Shown here in pieces: positions 1 through 6,217 of a stretch of DNA of 10,226 nucleotides. The stretch is from NCBI GenBank assembly GCA_030830415.1, contig JAURNB010000060.1, forward strand, positions 1 to 10,226, in the 5' to 3' direction. The notes beneath the pieces were generated by a model, which was given only the letters and a program-made list of their open reading frames with translations, was not told the origin of the DNA and ran no database searches. The DNA comes from Acidimicrobiales bacterium. GTDB lineage: Bacteria; Actinomycetota; Acidimicrobiia; Acidimicrobiales; Ilumatobacteraceae. Position 1 is the stretch's first letter; each line of letters begins with the position of its first letter. A program made the translations under genes and the position numbers.

Positions 1-1389
1 GAGTCGTATTGCATGTATCAACAATGTCCATGCCTGTTCACCTGCGCGGTAAGTAGGTGCAAACAACTCATTGTCGAAATCTAAAAAAACCACTACATCA
101 GCCGACGACACACGGTGCAAGGCGGCTTCTGTGCCGATGTACACCTGCGATGCTGCATTGGCAGCAATCGTGGTATCTGCGGAGAGTTCAACAACTTGCC
201 GCAAGGCAGCCTTTTCTATTTCGTCTCGCATCTTCGCCACACCCTTGCGCAGCAATGCGAGTGCGTTGCTGGAACATGACTGACACGTGGAGGGGCGATG
301 CGCTCCACAACGGTTGCATTCCAGGAGTCCATCTCCATTTTGAATTACTGCGGCATCGCAGACTTCGCAACGAATAATGGCTTTGCACGCCTTGCACGAC
401 AGCAACCGCGAACGACCCTTGGTATTCAAAATGCACACCACTGTTTGCGACTTGTCGCGCAACACTTCAATGAGCCGTGACGAGAGAAGGCCAAATTGTG
501 GTTTTTCTTCATCACCTAAATCGCTATAGGGGTCGACCACTTCGATAGATGGCCAATCGCCTGCAACCTGCTCGACGAATCTGACCGCTTCTGCACCAGC
601 CCAATGGGTTGCCGACACTGTGGGAAGTGGGGAAACTAATAAACAAGGGATATCCAATGCTCGCGCTCTTTCAATAGCTACATCGCGAGCATGCCACGTG
701 GGGCTGCGCTCATCTTGCAAGCGTTCATCATGCTCGTCGAGCACAATGATGCTCTTGAGTTCCGGGATCGATGCCCATACGGCGCTACGTGCACCCACCA
801 CGACATCGACACCTTCAGCAGCGCGCTGCCAGTCGTCGGGCATTAACGCAACCGATAAACCCTCGCGTCGCAGTGCTTGGGCAATGGTGCGAGCAAAACC
901 AACCGAAGGAGTGACAACTAGAGTTCGGCCGCGCGAAATACCCGATTCGAGTACGGGGCGAAGCGGGCGCGGCGCTGGCCACACAAGCACGCCACCTCGC
1001 CCATTTCCACAAAGTTCCTCAGCTTGTGCAACAACGCTGCGTTGACCTGATTTGCGTGATGCTCCACCATGTTGTGTGCCCAATTTCTTAATGCGCAGCG
1101 CAGGACTCGCAGACGACAACACGGCTCGCACCGGACCACAAAAACGATCGGCTGCCCATTGCGAGAGTTGCACTACTTCCTCAGACGGACCTTCCGAGAG
1201 AAAACTGATGACCTCTTTGAAATTGATGTCACTTGACGGATATTCAACTTCAGAGACAACCCATGCATCGACACGACGACCATGGAGCTCAACACGAACA
1301 ATGCTTCCGACTTTGACATTTTTCAATGACTCGGGAACGAGATAATCAAAGGCTTTATTGACTCCGCTCACATCGGGTACCACGCGCAC
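1..1389 (-). CDS. priA: PriA, replication restart protein (helicase-inactive actinobacterial type), 3' end outside window
   Basis: Primosomal protein PriA recognises stalled forks and directs reloading of the replicative helicase. The frame is open for 463 codons and runs off the left edge; actinobacterial PriA is usually about 650 residues, so roughly the last third is missing. Seen: an N-terminal DNA-binding domain (FDYLVPE at 14-20, then a KVGSIVRV strand at 26-33), a DEAD-like core with DEHDE at 218-222 and HARD at 233-236, and a zinc-binding module with eight cysteines in four CxxC pairs (332/335, 341/344, 358/361, 369/372). The Walker A motif is absent: the segment around 136-144 reads VWPAPRPLR instead of a GxTGSGKT loop, and the GSATP motif is SPLPT (253-257). 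Family knowledge: actinobacterial PriA proteins are annotated as probably lacking helicase activity. GTG at 1389 is chosen because GGGCAGG lies 6 bases upstream and the protein then begins like other PriA; TTG at 1404 and 1422 are in-frame alternatives. It starts 44 bases after metK. Confidence 0.93.
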   Translation of the reverse strand, partial: MRVVPDVSGVNKAFDYLVPESLKNVKVGSIVRVELHGRRVDAWVVSEVEYPSSDINFKEVISFLSEGPSEEVVQLSQWAADRFCGPVRAVLSSASPALRIKKLGTQHGGASRKSGQRSVVAQAEELCGNGRGGVLVWPAPRPLRPVLESGISRGRTLVVTPSVGFARTIAQALRREGLSVALMPDDWQRAAEGVDVVVGARSAVWASIPELKSIIVLDEHDERLQDERSPTWHARDVAIERARALDIPCLLVSPLPTVSATHWAGAEAVRFVEQVAGDWPSIEVVDPYSDLGDEEKPQFGLLSSRLIEVLRDKSQTVVCILNTKGRSRLLSCKACKAIIRCEVCDAAVIQNGDGLLECNRCGAHRPSTCQSCSSNALALLRKGVAKMRDEIEKAALRQVVELSADTTIAANAASQVYIGTEAALHRVSSADVVVFLDFDNELFAPTYRAGEQAWTLLIHAIRL

Positions 1390-1395
1390 TATGCG

Positions 1396-1402
1396 CCTGC
1401 CC
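1396..1402 (-). promoter_or_regulatory. Probable ribosome binding site of priA
   Basis: GGGCAGG on the minus strand ends 6 bases before the GTG at 1389. The two TTG codons further upstream (1404 and 1422) have no purine-rich stretch at a proper distance, so this site favours the GTG start. It is a moderate match to the Shine-Dalgarno consensus. Confidence 0.5.
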
Positions 1403-1433
1403 AATGAGGGAGAGGAGATCAACTCATGCTGGT

Positions 1434-2627
1434 TCAGAGTTTGACAGCCGCCTTGAAATCGGCGAGACGCGACGTGTGCTCCCACGAGAACTGTGGCAAC
1501 GCACGACCAAAGTGACCATATGCAGCAGTCTTGCGATAGATCGGACGCTTGAGGTCGAGATCGCGCACAATTGCAGCAGGGCGAAGGTCGAAAACGTTGC
1601 GCACAGCTTCTTCAATGACTGCATTTGGCACTACTTCGGTTCCGAATGTTTCGACCAAGATGCTGACGGGATGCGCAACGCCAATTGCATAGGCCACTTG
1701 AACTTCACAGCGAGTTGCAGCACCCGAGGCAACAACGTGCTTGGCTACCCAACGTGCTGCATAGGCACCTGAACGGTCGACCTTTGAAGGGTCTTTACCC
1801 GAGAAGGCTCCACCGCCGTGACGACCCATACCACCGTATGTATCGACAATGATTTTGCGACCGGTGAGCCCGGTATCGGCATGTGGCCCACCCAAAACAA
1901 ACTTGCCTGTTGGGTTGACGAAGATGTCGTAGTTGTCGTCGAGGAATTGTGCAGGAATGACTGGGCGAATCACTTGCTCGATGAGGTCGGGACGAATGAC
2001 GGTGTCGCGATCGGCTTCTGCAGCGTGTTGTGTAGAAATGAGAACGGTCTTCAAGCGAACTGGCTTGCCGTCTTCGTAGTCGAACGTCACTTGGGTCTTG
2101 CCATCTGGGCGCAAGTATGGAATAGCACCCGACTTACGCACTTCGGTGAGGCGTTCTGCCATGCGATGCGCGAGCCAAATAGGAAGCGGCATGAGGTCGT
2201 CGGTCTCGTTGCATGCGTAACCAAACATCATTCCTTGGTCGCCAGCACCTTGGCTGTTCAAAATATCTTCGCCGCTTTTCCCCTTACGAACTTCTTCACT
2301 GGAGTCGACACCTTGAGCAATGTCGGGGCTTTGTGCGTCGAGGGTAACCATGACTCCGCATGTATTGCCATCGAAACCATAGAGAGCATTGTCGTAGCCA
2401 ATTTCATTGATGACTGCACGAGCAATGTCGGGAATGGGTACGTATGCATTTGTTGAAATTTCACCAGCAACGATGCACAAGCCCGTGGTGAGCAATGTTT
2501 CACAGGCAACACGAGCATGCGGGTCTTCGGTCAAGATGGCATCGAGCACGGCATCGGACACCTGGTCTGCCATTTTGTCGGGGTGACCCTCGGTCACGCT
2601 CTCTGATGTAAATGTGTACTTGCTCAC
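1434..2627 (-). CDS. metK: S-adenosylmethionine synthetase (methionine adenosyltransferase)
   Basis: Cytosolic enzyme that joins ATP and L-methionine to make S-adenosylmethionine, releasing phosphate and pyrophosphate; the product is the cell's main methyl donor. The 397-residue length is normal for the bacterial family. Signature motifs are intact: GHPDK at 14-18 near the N-terminus, GAGDQGMMFGY at 127-137 (ATP site), and the glycine-rich phosphate loop GGGAFSGKD at 271-279 followed by PSKVDRS. The typical IVDTYGG segment lies just before this loop (260-266). The start is GTG, overlapping the coaBC stop in a GTGA arrangement with AGGAG 5 bases upstream, so the two genes are very likely translationally coupled. 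No SAM riboswitch can lie in front of it because coaBC runs directly into it. Nothing looks truncated or degenerate. Confidence 0.99.
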   Translation of the reverse strand: MSKYTFTSESVTEGHPDKMADQVSDAVLDAILTEDPHARVACETLLTTGLCIVAGEISTNAYVPIPDIARAVINEIGYDNALYGFDGNTCGVMVTLDAQSPDIAQGVDSSEEVRKGKSGEDILNSQGAGDQGMMFGYACNETDDLMPLPIWLAHRMAERLTEVRKSGAIPYLRPDGKTQVTFDYEDGKPVRLKTVLISTQHAAEADRDTVIRPDLIEQVIRPVIPAQFLDDNYDIFVNPTGKFVLGGPHADTGLTGRKIIVDTYGGMGRHGGGAFSGKDPSKVDRSGAYAARWVAKHVVASGAATRCEVQVAYAIGVAHPVSILVETFGTEVVPNAVIEEAVRNVFDLRPAAIVRDLDLKRPIYRKTAAYGHFGRALPQFSWEHTSRLADFKAAVKL

Positions 2628-3853
2628 GTGTGCTCCTGTATGCGATGAAGTGACTTCTCTACGCTATCTAATACGCGTTGTGCGATGGTGGTTTTACTTG
2701 CCAGATCGACCGTCACGGGCTCGTCATATGCGCTGACAATGGTCACAGCATTGGTTTCATGCCCAAAACCCACCTCGGGCAAAGAGACATCATTTGCCAC
2801 AATGAGATCGAGGTTTTTACGTTCTAACTTGCCCTGAGCATTAGCCACAAGATTGCTGGTTTCTGCAGCAAAACCCACCAAGACCTGACCTGGGCGTTTC
2901 ATTTTCCCCAAGCCGGCCAAAATGTCGGGCGTTGCCTCAAGCACTATGGGCGGAACGCCGTCTTCCTTTTTCCACTTACCATCGGCAATGGGAACAGGCC
3001 GAAAATCGGCAACCGCAGCTGCCATCACAATGACATCGGCACTTGGCGCAATTTTTTCAATAGCTTCTTGCATTTGCTGCGCAGTTTCTACCTGCACTTG
3101 GGTGATGCCTAATGCTGGCGACATTTCGACAGTGGTAATGAGCGTGACAAGCGCACCGCGCGATGCTGCTGCGCGTGCGACGGCATGACCTTGTTTTCCA
3201 CTTGAACGATTGGCAAGAACGCGCACCGCATCGATGGGTTCACGTGTTCCCCCTGCAGTAACCACCACGTGCTTTCCTGACAGTGAACCATTGCCCATCT
3301 GAGGCTGTAGCGCTTGCGTCATCACTTCAACAATGCTGTGCGTTGCGGCAAGTCGACCCTTGCCTACATCGCCGCCAGCAAGACGACCCTCTTCAGGAGG
3401 CGTAATGAAAACTCCACGACCGCGCAATACAGAAATGTTGTGCTGCACCGCGACGTGTTCCCACATCTCGGTATGCATCGCTGGGCATACCACCACTGGT
3501 GCTCGCGTGGCAATGAGAGTTGCTGTGAGCAGGTCGGAAGAAATGCCAGCGGCATAAGACCCAATGAGACGCGCAGTAGATGGGGCAACAACGATGAGGT
3601 CGGCTTTTTGACCCAGGCGCGTATGAGGAATCACACTCTGGTCGTCCCACAACGAGGTATGCACAGGTTCAGACGACAATGCGGTGAGCGTTGTCTTTCC
3701 AATAAAGTGCTCGGCATCGGGGGTCATGATGGTGGCCACATGCGCACCCGCATCGACCAAATAACGAATGAGTTCTACCGACTTGTACGCAGCGATTCCA
3801 CCGCATACACCGACAACAATAAATTTGCCTGAAAAAATTGAAGACTCAGTCAT
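2624..3853 (-). CDS. coaBC: CoaBC, bifunctional phosphopantothenoylcysteine synthetase/decarboxylase
   Basis: Carries out two successive steps of coenzyme A synthesis: CoaB joins 4'-phosphopantothenate to cysteine using CTP, and CoaC, a flavoprotein, decarboxylates the product to 4'-phosphopantetheine. The 409-residue length fits the fused bacterial enzyme. The CoaC domain (about 1-190) shows GGIAAYK at 18-24, the catalytic histidine H77 in PHTRLG, the flavin-binding segment VVAPSTA at 88-94, and PAMHTEMW at 124-131, where many bacteria have PAMN but actinobacteria commonly have His. The CoaB domain (about 193-409) shows VTAGGTREPID at 198-208, NRSSGKQG at 215-222, AAAVADFRP at 278-286, the lysine-rich KWKKEDG at 293-299, VGFAAET at 326-332 and ANDV at 353-356. 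The ATG has no clear Shine-Dalgarno sequence in the 45-base gap after rpoZ, but no in-frame start codon lies upstream in that gap and the domain begins normally. The stop overlaps the metK start. Confidence 0.98.
   Translation of the reverse strand: MTESSIFSGKFIVVGVCGGIAAYKSVELIRYLVDAGAHVATIMTPDAEHFIGKTTLTALSSEPVHTSLWDDQSVIPHTRLGQKADLIVVAPSTARLIGSYAAGISSDLLTATLIATRAPVVVCPAMHTEMWEHVAVQHNISVLRGRGVFITPPEEGRLAGGDVGKGRLAATHSIVEVMTQALQPQMGNGSLSGKHVVVTAGGTREPIDAVRVLANRSSGKQGHAVARAAASRGALVTLITTVEMSPALGITQVQVETAQQMQEAIEKIAPSADVIVMAAAVADFRPVPIADGKWKKEDGVPPIVLEATPDILAGLGKMKRPGQVLVGFAAETSNLVANAQGKLERKNLDLIVANDVSLPEVGFGHETNAVTIVSAYDEPVTVDLASKTTIAQRVLDSVEKSLHRIQEHT
2633..2637 (-). promoter_or_regulatory. 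Ribosome binding site of metK inside the end of coaBC
   Basis: AGGAG on the minus strand lies 5 bases before the metK GTG start and within the last codons of coaBC. It is the strong signal that fixes the metK start at the GTGA overlap. Confidence 0.85.
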
Positions 3854-3898
3854 GACACAACAGTTGAAAGTGGTTCTTCTGACAGTGCCAACGGCGAC

Positions 3899-4282
3899 TT
3901 ACTCGGCGTTGTCTGGAGTGCTGTTCTCTGCTGCTTCAGCAGCGATTTCTGCATCGATAGCAGCCTGCTCTTGTGCAGCTGCTGCCCAATCGGTGAGATA
4001 CACGTTGCCGTCGACTGCGTCGTAGTAGACGTCGTCTGGCATTTCAGTTTTGATGATCTTGTCGGCAGCGATTTCTTCAAAGGCAATGCTGATGGGCTTA
4101 CGGGCCACCGAGCTCACCTGTGGTGGGATGGAGTTGCCCAAACCGTCACCCAACTGATTGAAGTACGAGTTGATTTGGCGCGCACGACGGGCACCCAAGG
4201 TAACGAGGCTGAATTTGGAGTCGACCCGATTGAGGAGCTCTTCAATTTTCGGATTGATCATTGAGTCATTTGCACGTGCCAC
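3899..4282 (-). CDS. rpoZ: RNA polymerase omega subunit
   Basis: Omega binds the C-terminal region of beta-prime and aids assembly and stability of RNA polymerase. With the chosen start it has 127 residues, somewhat longer than the usual 70-110. Family features: INPKIEELL near residue 9, VDSKFSLV, the conserved RRARQINSYF block, IPPQVSS, then KPISIAFEEIAADKI. The remainder is a tail rich in alanine and acidic residues, ending at NAE. A TTG at 4294 would add four residues, but a perfect GGAGG sits 5 bases before the GTG at 4282, which decides for GTG; an ATG at 4261 would also give a complete omega core but lacks that spacing. The gene follows gmk by 54 bases and precedes coaBC by 45. The gmk-rpoZ pairing is widespread in bacteria, and both connect to guanine nucleotide and (p)ppGpp physiology. 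Confidence 0.93.
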   Translation of the reverse strand: MARANDSMINPKIEELLNRVDSKFSLVTLGARRARQINSYFNQLGDGLGNSIPPQVSSVARKPISIAFEEIAADKIIKTEMPDDVYYDAVDGNVYLTDWAAAAQEQAAIDAEIAAEAAENSTPDNAE

Positions 4283-4287
4283 GGGGG

Positions 4288-4292
4288 CCTCC
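4288..4292 (-). promoter_or_regulatory. Ribosome binding site that sets the rpoZ start
   Basis: GGAGG on the minus strand with 5 bases to GTG at 4282. The competing TTG at 4294 would overlap this site and has no purine-rich sequence of its own upstream. Confidence 0.8.
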
Positions 4293-4336
4293 AAGATGTG
4301 TAGTGAGAAAAACAGGGTCGACGAAGAGGTTCTATC

Positions 4337-4906
4337 TTACCGAGTAGTGCGCCGGTTACGTTCGTGGTGCAAAACTCGCAAAAGTTCCTGCAAAGTCAGC
4401 TCGAGATCGTCGTTGACCACGACATGGTCGGCGATAGCGATACCCACAGGTTCCTCTTCTTCCGCCTTGCGGAGGCGCTCTTCGACCTTTTGCTCAGGGT
4501 CTCCCCGACCCCGTAAACGGCGCTGCTGCTCGAGGCGAGATGGGGGCAAGACGAAGACAAGGACCGCATCGGGGTGGCTGGTTTTCACCTGTTGAGCCCC
4601 ATCGACCTCGATTTCCAAAACAATGTCGTTTCCTGCCACTGGCTCGGGAGACGGGGTGCCGTAATAGTTCCCTAAAAATGAGGTCCACTCTAAAAATCCG
4701 TTGGCCGCGATGCGTTCTTGAAAATCTTCACGTGAGACAAACACATAGGCGTTGGGATCTTCATTTTCACGACGATCGCGTGTGGTCCATGACCGACTGA
4801 GCCACAGTTGTGGATCGCGCTTCACCAGAGCCTGAACAATGGTTCCCTTGCCGACGCCACCTGGCCCCGACAGCACCAAAATGATGGGGTCACGTGAAGC
4901 ACTCAT
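4337..4906 (-). CDS. gmk: Guanylate kinase
   Basis: Phosphorylates GMP and dGMP with ATP to give GDP and dGDP, an essential cytosolic step of purine salvage and supply. With the chosen start it has 189 residues, normal for the family. Seen: the P-loop GPGGVGKGT at 14-22, the GMP-binding region SRSWTTRDRR at 37-46 followed by YVFVSREDF at 54-62, FLEW at 71-74, YYGTP at 81-85, LEIEVDGAQQV at 97-107, and the lid segment with RLRGRGD at 130-136 and EERLRKAEEE at 142-151. The start ATG overlaps the mihF stop as ATGA and has AGGTG 7 bases upstream. A longer frame from 4936 would add ten residues (ENTLYRCATM region) unlike any kinase N-terminus and overlap mihF by 34 bases, so I reject it. The gene is complete, ends with TAA, and is coupled to mihF. 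Confidence 0.97.
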   Translation of the reverse strand: MSASRDPIILVLSGPGGVGKGTIVQALVKRDPQLWLSRSWTTRDRRENEDPNAYVFVSREDFQERIAANGFLEWTSFLGNYYGTPSPEPVAGNDIVLEIEVDGAQQVKTSHPDAVLVFVLPPSRLEQQRRLRGRGDPEQKVEERLRKAEEEEPVGIAIADHVVVNDDLELTLQELLRVLHHERNRRTTR

Positions 4907-5211
4907 TGTTGCGCACCTGTAAAGAGTGTTTTCCATTGCTCACCAGTGATGGAAAGACAAGGACTGAGATAGTTGATACCCAGTTCATCGAGCGTACGTC
5001 GAGCAGACACCTTTCCCATTCCAGGAACAGACTCGGCGACTTTCACCACGTAGAGCGCATGCAGATGTGGCTGATTGAGAATGAATTCGCCAACCGATGC
5101 AGCGGTCATTTCACCATGGGCAACAGCACGAACAAACTTTTCTCTTGCTTGCAAAACTTCAGCAACAGCAACCTCTACCTCTTGGAGAGTAGAGAAACTT
5201 GTGCCTTTCAT
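4903..5211 (-). CDS. mihF: Actinobacterial integration host factor-like nucleoid protein (mIHF), divergent
   Basis: A 102-residue protein in the position, and of the length, of mycobacterial IHF, a DNA-binding nucleoid protein not related to the alpha/beta IHF of proteobacteria. Support: a long N-terminal helix (about 8-32), a middle helical region, then VPGMGKVSARRTLDELGI at 62-79, which matches the mIHF helix-turn-helix block PxxGKVxAxxxMxELxI; and placement directly before gmk. Odd points: the arginine-rich RRxRGLG segment that normally follows this block is replaced by NYLSPCLSIT (80-89), and I count nine Lys/Arg against ten Asp/Glu, unusual for a nucleoid protein. DNA binding is therefore inferred from family membership and may be altered. 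The ATG at 5211 is the furthest upstream possible because an in-frame TAA lies one codon before it; there is no strong Shine-Dalgarno sequence. The stop overlaps the gmk start. Confidence 0.85.
   Translation of the reverse strand: MKGTSFSTLQEVEVAVAEVLQAREKFVRAVAHGEMTAASVGEFILNQPHLHALYVVKVAESVPGMGKVSARRTLDELGINYLSPCLSITGEQWKTLFTGAQQ
4914..4918 (-). promoter_or_regulatory. Ribosome binding site of gmk inside the end of mihF
   Basis: AGGTG on the minus strand, 7 bases before the ATG at 4906. It supports the shorter gmk start over the one at 4936. Confidence 0.65.
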
Positions 5212-5263
5212 GACTTAACACTACCGAAATCAGTAGCCCGAATAGGGAAATAGGCACACATCA
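5212..5263 (-). other. Intergenic gap between pyrD and mihF
   Basis: Fifty-two bases, one of the two longest gaps in the window (the gmk-rpoZ gap is 54). It contains two copies of CCTATT (minus strand) spaced 8 bases apart at 5241-5254, and only a weak 4-base-pair CTAC/GTAG inverted repeat near the mihF start. I see no convincing -35/-10 pair, no Shine-Dalgarno sequence of normal strength and no stem followed by a T run. This is where pyrF sits in many related genomes. Confidence 0.4.
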
Positions 5264-6217
5264 TCACGAGCGATGCGCCGCATTGGTGATTTCTGACCAC
5301 CGAGACACTCCCTGTTTTCGTACCCATGCATGCATTTCATTCAAAACTTTCATTGCCGCATCGGGCCGTGCGAATGATGCTGTGCCTACTTGCACCACGT
5401 GTGCACCTGCTTGCATCATCGCAATTGCATCGTTGCCACTGGCGATACCACCAACCCCAACAATGGGAATGTGCGGGATTGCCTTGCGCACGTCGAATAC
5501 CGCGCGTAATGCAACGGGGAACATCGCTCGGCCAGACACTCCTCCACCACCATTTCCCAAAACCGGTTGCGCGGTATCGGTATTCAACAACATGCCCAGC
5601 AAAGTGTTGGTGAGAGTGAGCGATGCTGCACCAGCTTCAACAACGCTCTCTGCAATAGCGATGAGCCGGTCGGTATTGGGGCTCAACTTTGCCCATAGCG
5701 GTACACCAGCAACAGCACAGGCTGCAATGACGTTTGCGCTCATCTCGGCATCGTGGGCAATGATTCCCCCGCGACCTTCCAAGTTGGGGCAAGACAAGTT
5801 CACTTCGAGCGCCATGATGCGGTGCGCAACCGGCGCAAGCATTTCGGCTGCCTGACGGTATTCCTCAACGGTGCGTCCCCATATGCTCGCCACAACAGTG
5901 ACTCCATGTTTCTCACATTCAGGAAGATCTTTTGCAATCCACTCGGCCATACCAGGACCTTGCAACCCCACTGCGTTGATCATTCCTGCTGGTGTTGGAT
6001 GTACTCGAGGTGCCGGATTACCAGGCCACGGAGTAGCGAATAATGACTTCGCCACCGTTGCACCAATTTGCGACATATTGAAATAGTGATTGAGCTCGGT
6101 GGAGTGACCAGCAGTACCGGAGGCTGTGAGCACGGGCTGACGCAAGCGAACAGAACCAACCGATACACCTTCGGCACATTGTTTCTGTGCAAAAGATTTG
6201 AGGTGGCTATGCCTCAT
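5264..6217 (-). CDS. pyrD: Dihydroorotate dehydrogenase, class 1 (1B-like)
   Basis: Oxidises dihydroorotate to orotate in de novo pyrimidine synthesis, using FMN in a TIM-barrel fold. With the chosen start it has 317 residues, close to the 305-315 of cytosolic class 1 enzymes; there is no N-terminal membrane segment as in class 2. Seen: VLTASGTAG at 29-37, TVAKSLF at 54-60, NAVGLQGPG at 81-89, VNLSCPN at 139-145 with the class 1 catalytic base Cys143, WAKLSPN at 175-181, TNT at 203-205, GGGGVSGRAMFPVALR at 223-238, and the FMN phosphate site IVGVGGIASG at 252-261 plus VQVGTASF at 275-282. The pattern is nearest class 1B, whose members normally work with the iron-sulphur flavoprotein PyrK. ATG at 6217 is chosen: AGGTGGG lies 8 bases upstream and the gene overlaps carB by 11 bases. 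A frame from 6307 would add 30 arginine-rich residues overlapping carB by 101 bases and is unlikely. Confidence 0.96.
   Translation of the reverse strand: MRHSHLKSFAQKQCAEGVSVGSVRLRQPVLTASGTAGHSTELNHYFNMSQIGATVAKSLFATPWPGNPAPRVHPTPAGMINAVGLQGPGMAEWIAKDLPECEKHGVTVVASIWGRTVEEYRQAAEMLAPVAHRIMALEVNLSCPNLEGRGGIIAHDAEMSANVIAACAVAGVPLWAKLSPNTDRLIAIAESVVEAGAASLTLTNTLLGMLLNTDTAQPVLGNGGGGVSGRAMFPVALRAVFDVRKAIPHIPIVGVGGIASGNDAIAMMQAGAHVVQVGTASFARPDAAMKVLNEMHAWVRKQGVSRWSEITNAAHRS

Noticed and set aside
620..1045. A 141-codon open frame on the plus strand opposite priA.
   Set aside because: The minus-strand frame encodes an uninterrupted PriA through the whole region; the plus-strand product is Ser/Thr/Arg-rich and looks like a shadow.
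1390..1433. A regulatory element or SAM-responsive structure near metK.
   Set aside because: The gap after metK is only 44 bases and the upstream side is coding sequence of coaBC; neither can hold a known riboswitch fold.
1818..2456. A 212-codon open frame on the plus strand opposite metK.
   Set aside because: It lies wholly antisense to an intact, highly conserved gene; its translation matches no family I know and has the composition expected of a reverse-complement shadow.
3854..3898. A possible terminator or promoter between rpoZ and coaBC.
   Set aside because: I found no stem of useful length followed by a T run and no paired -35/-10 elements.
4283..4336. A possible internal promoter in front of rpoZ (a TCGACC-like -35 element followed by an AT-rich stretch).
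   Set aside because: No -10 hexamer of reasonable quality lies at 16-18 bases spacing, so it is not supported by sequence alone.
5283..5855. A 190-codon open frame on the plus strand opposite pyrD.
   Set aside because: Antisense to conserved pyrD motifs, with a Thr/Ser/Pro-rich shadow composition and no recognisable domain.
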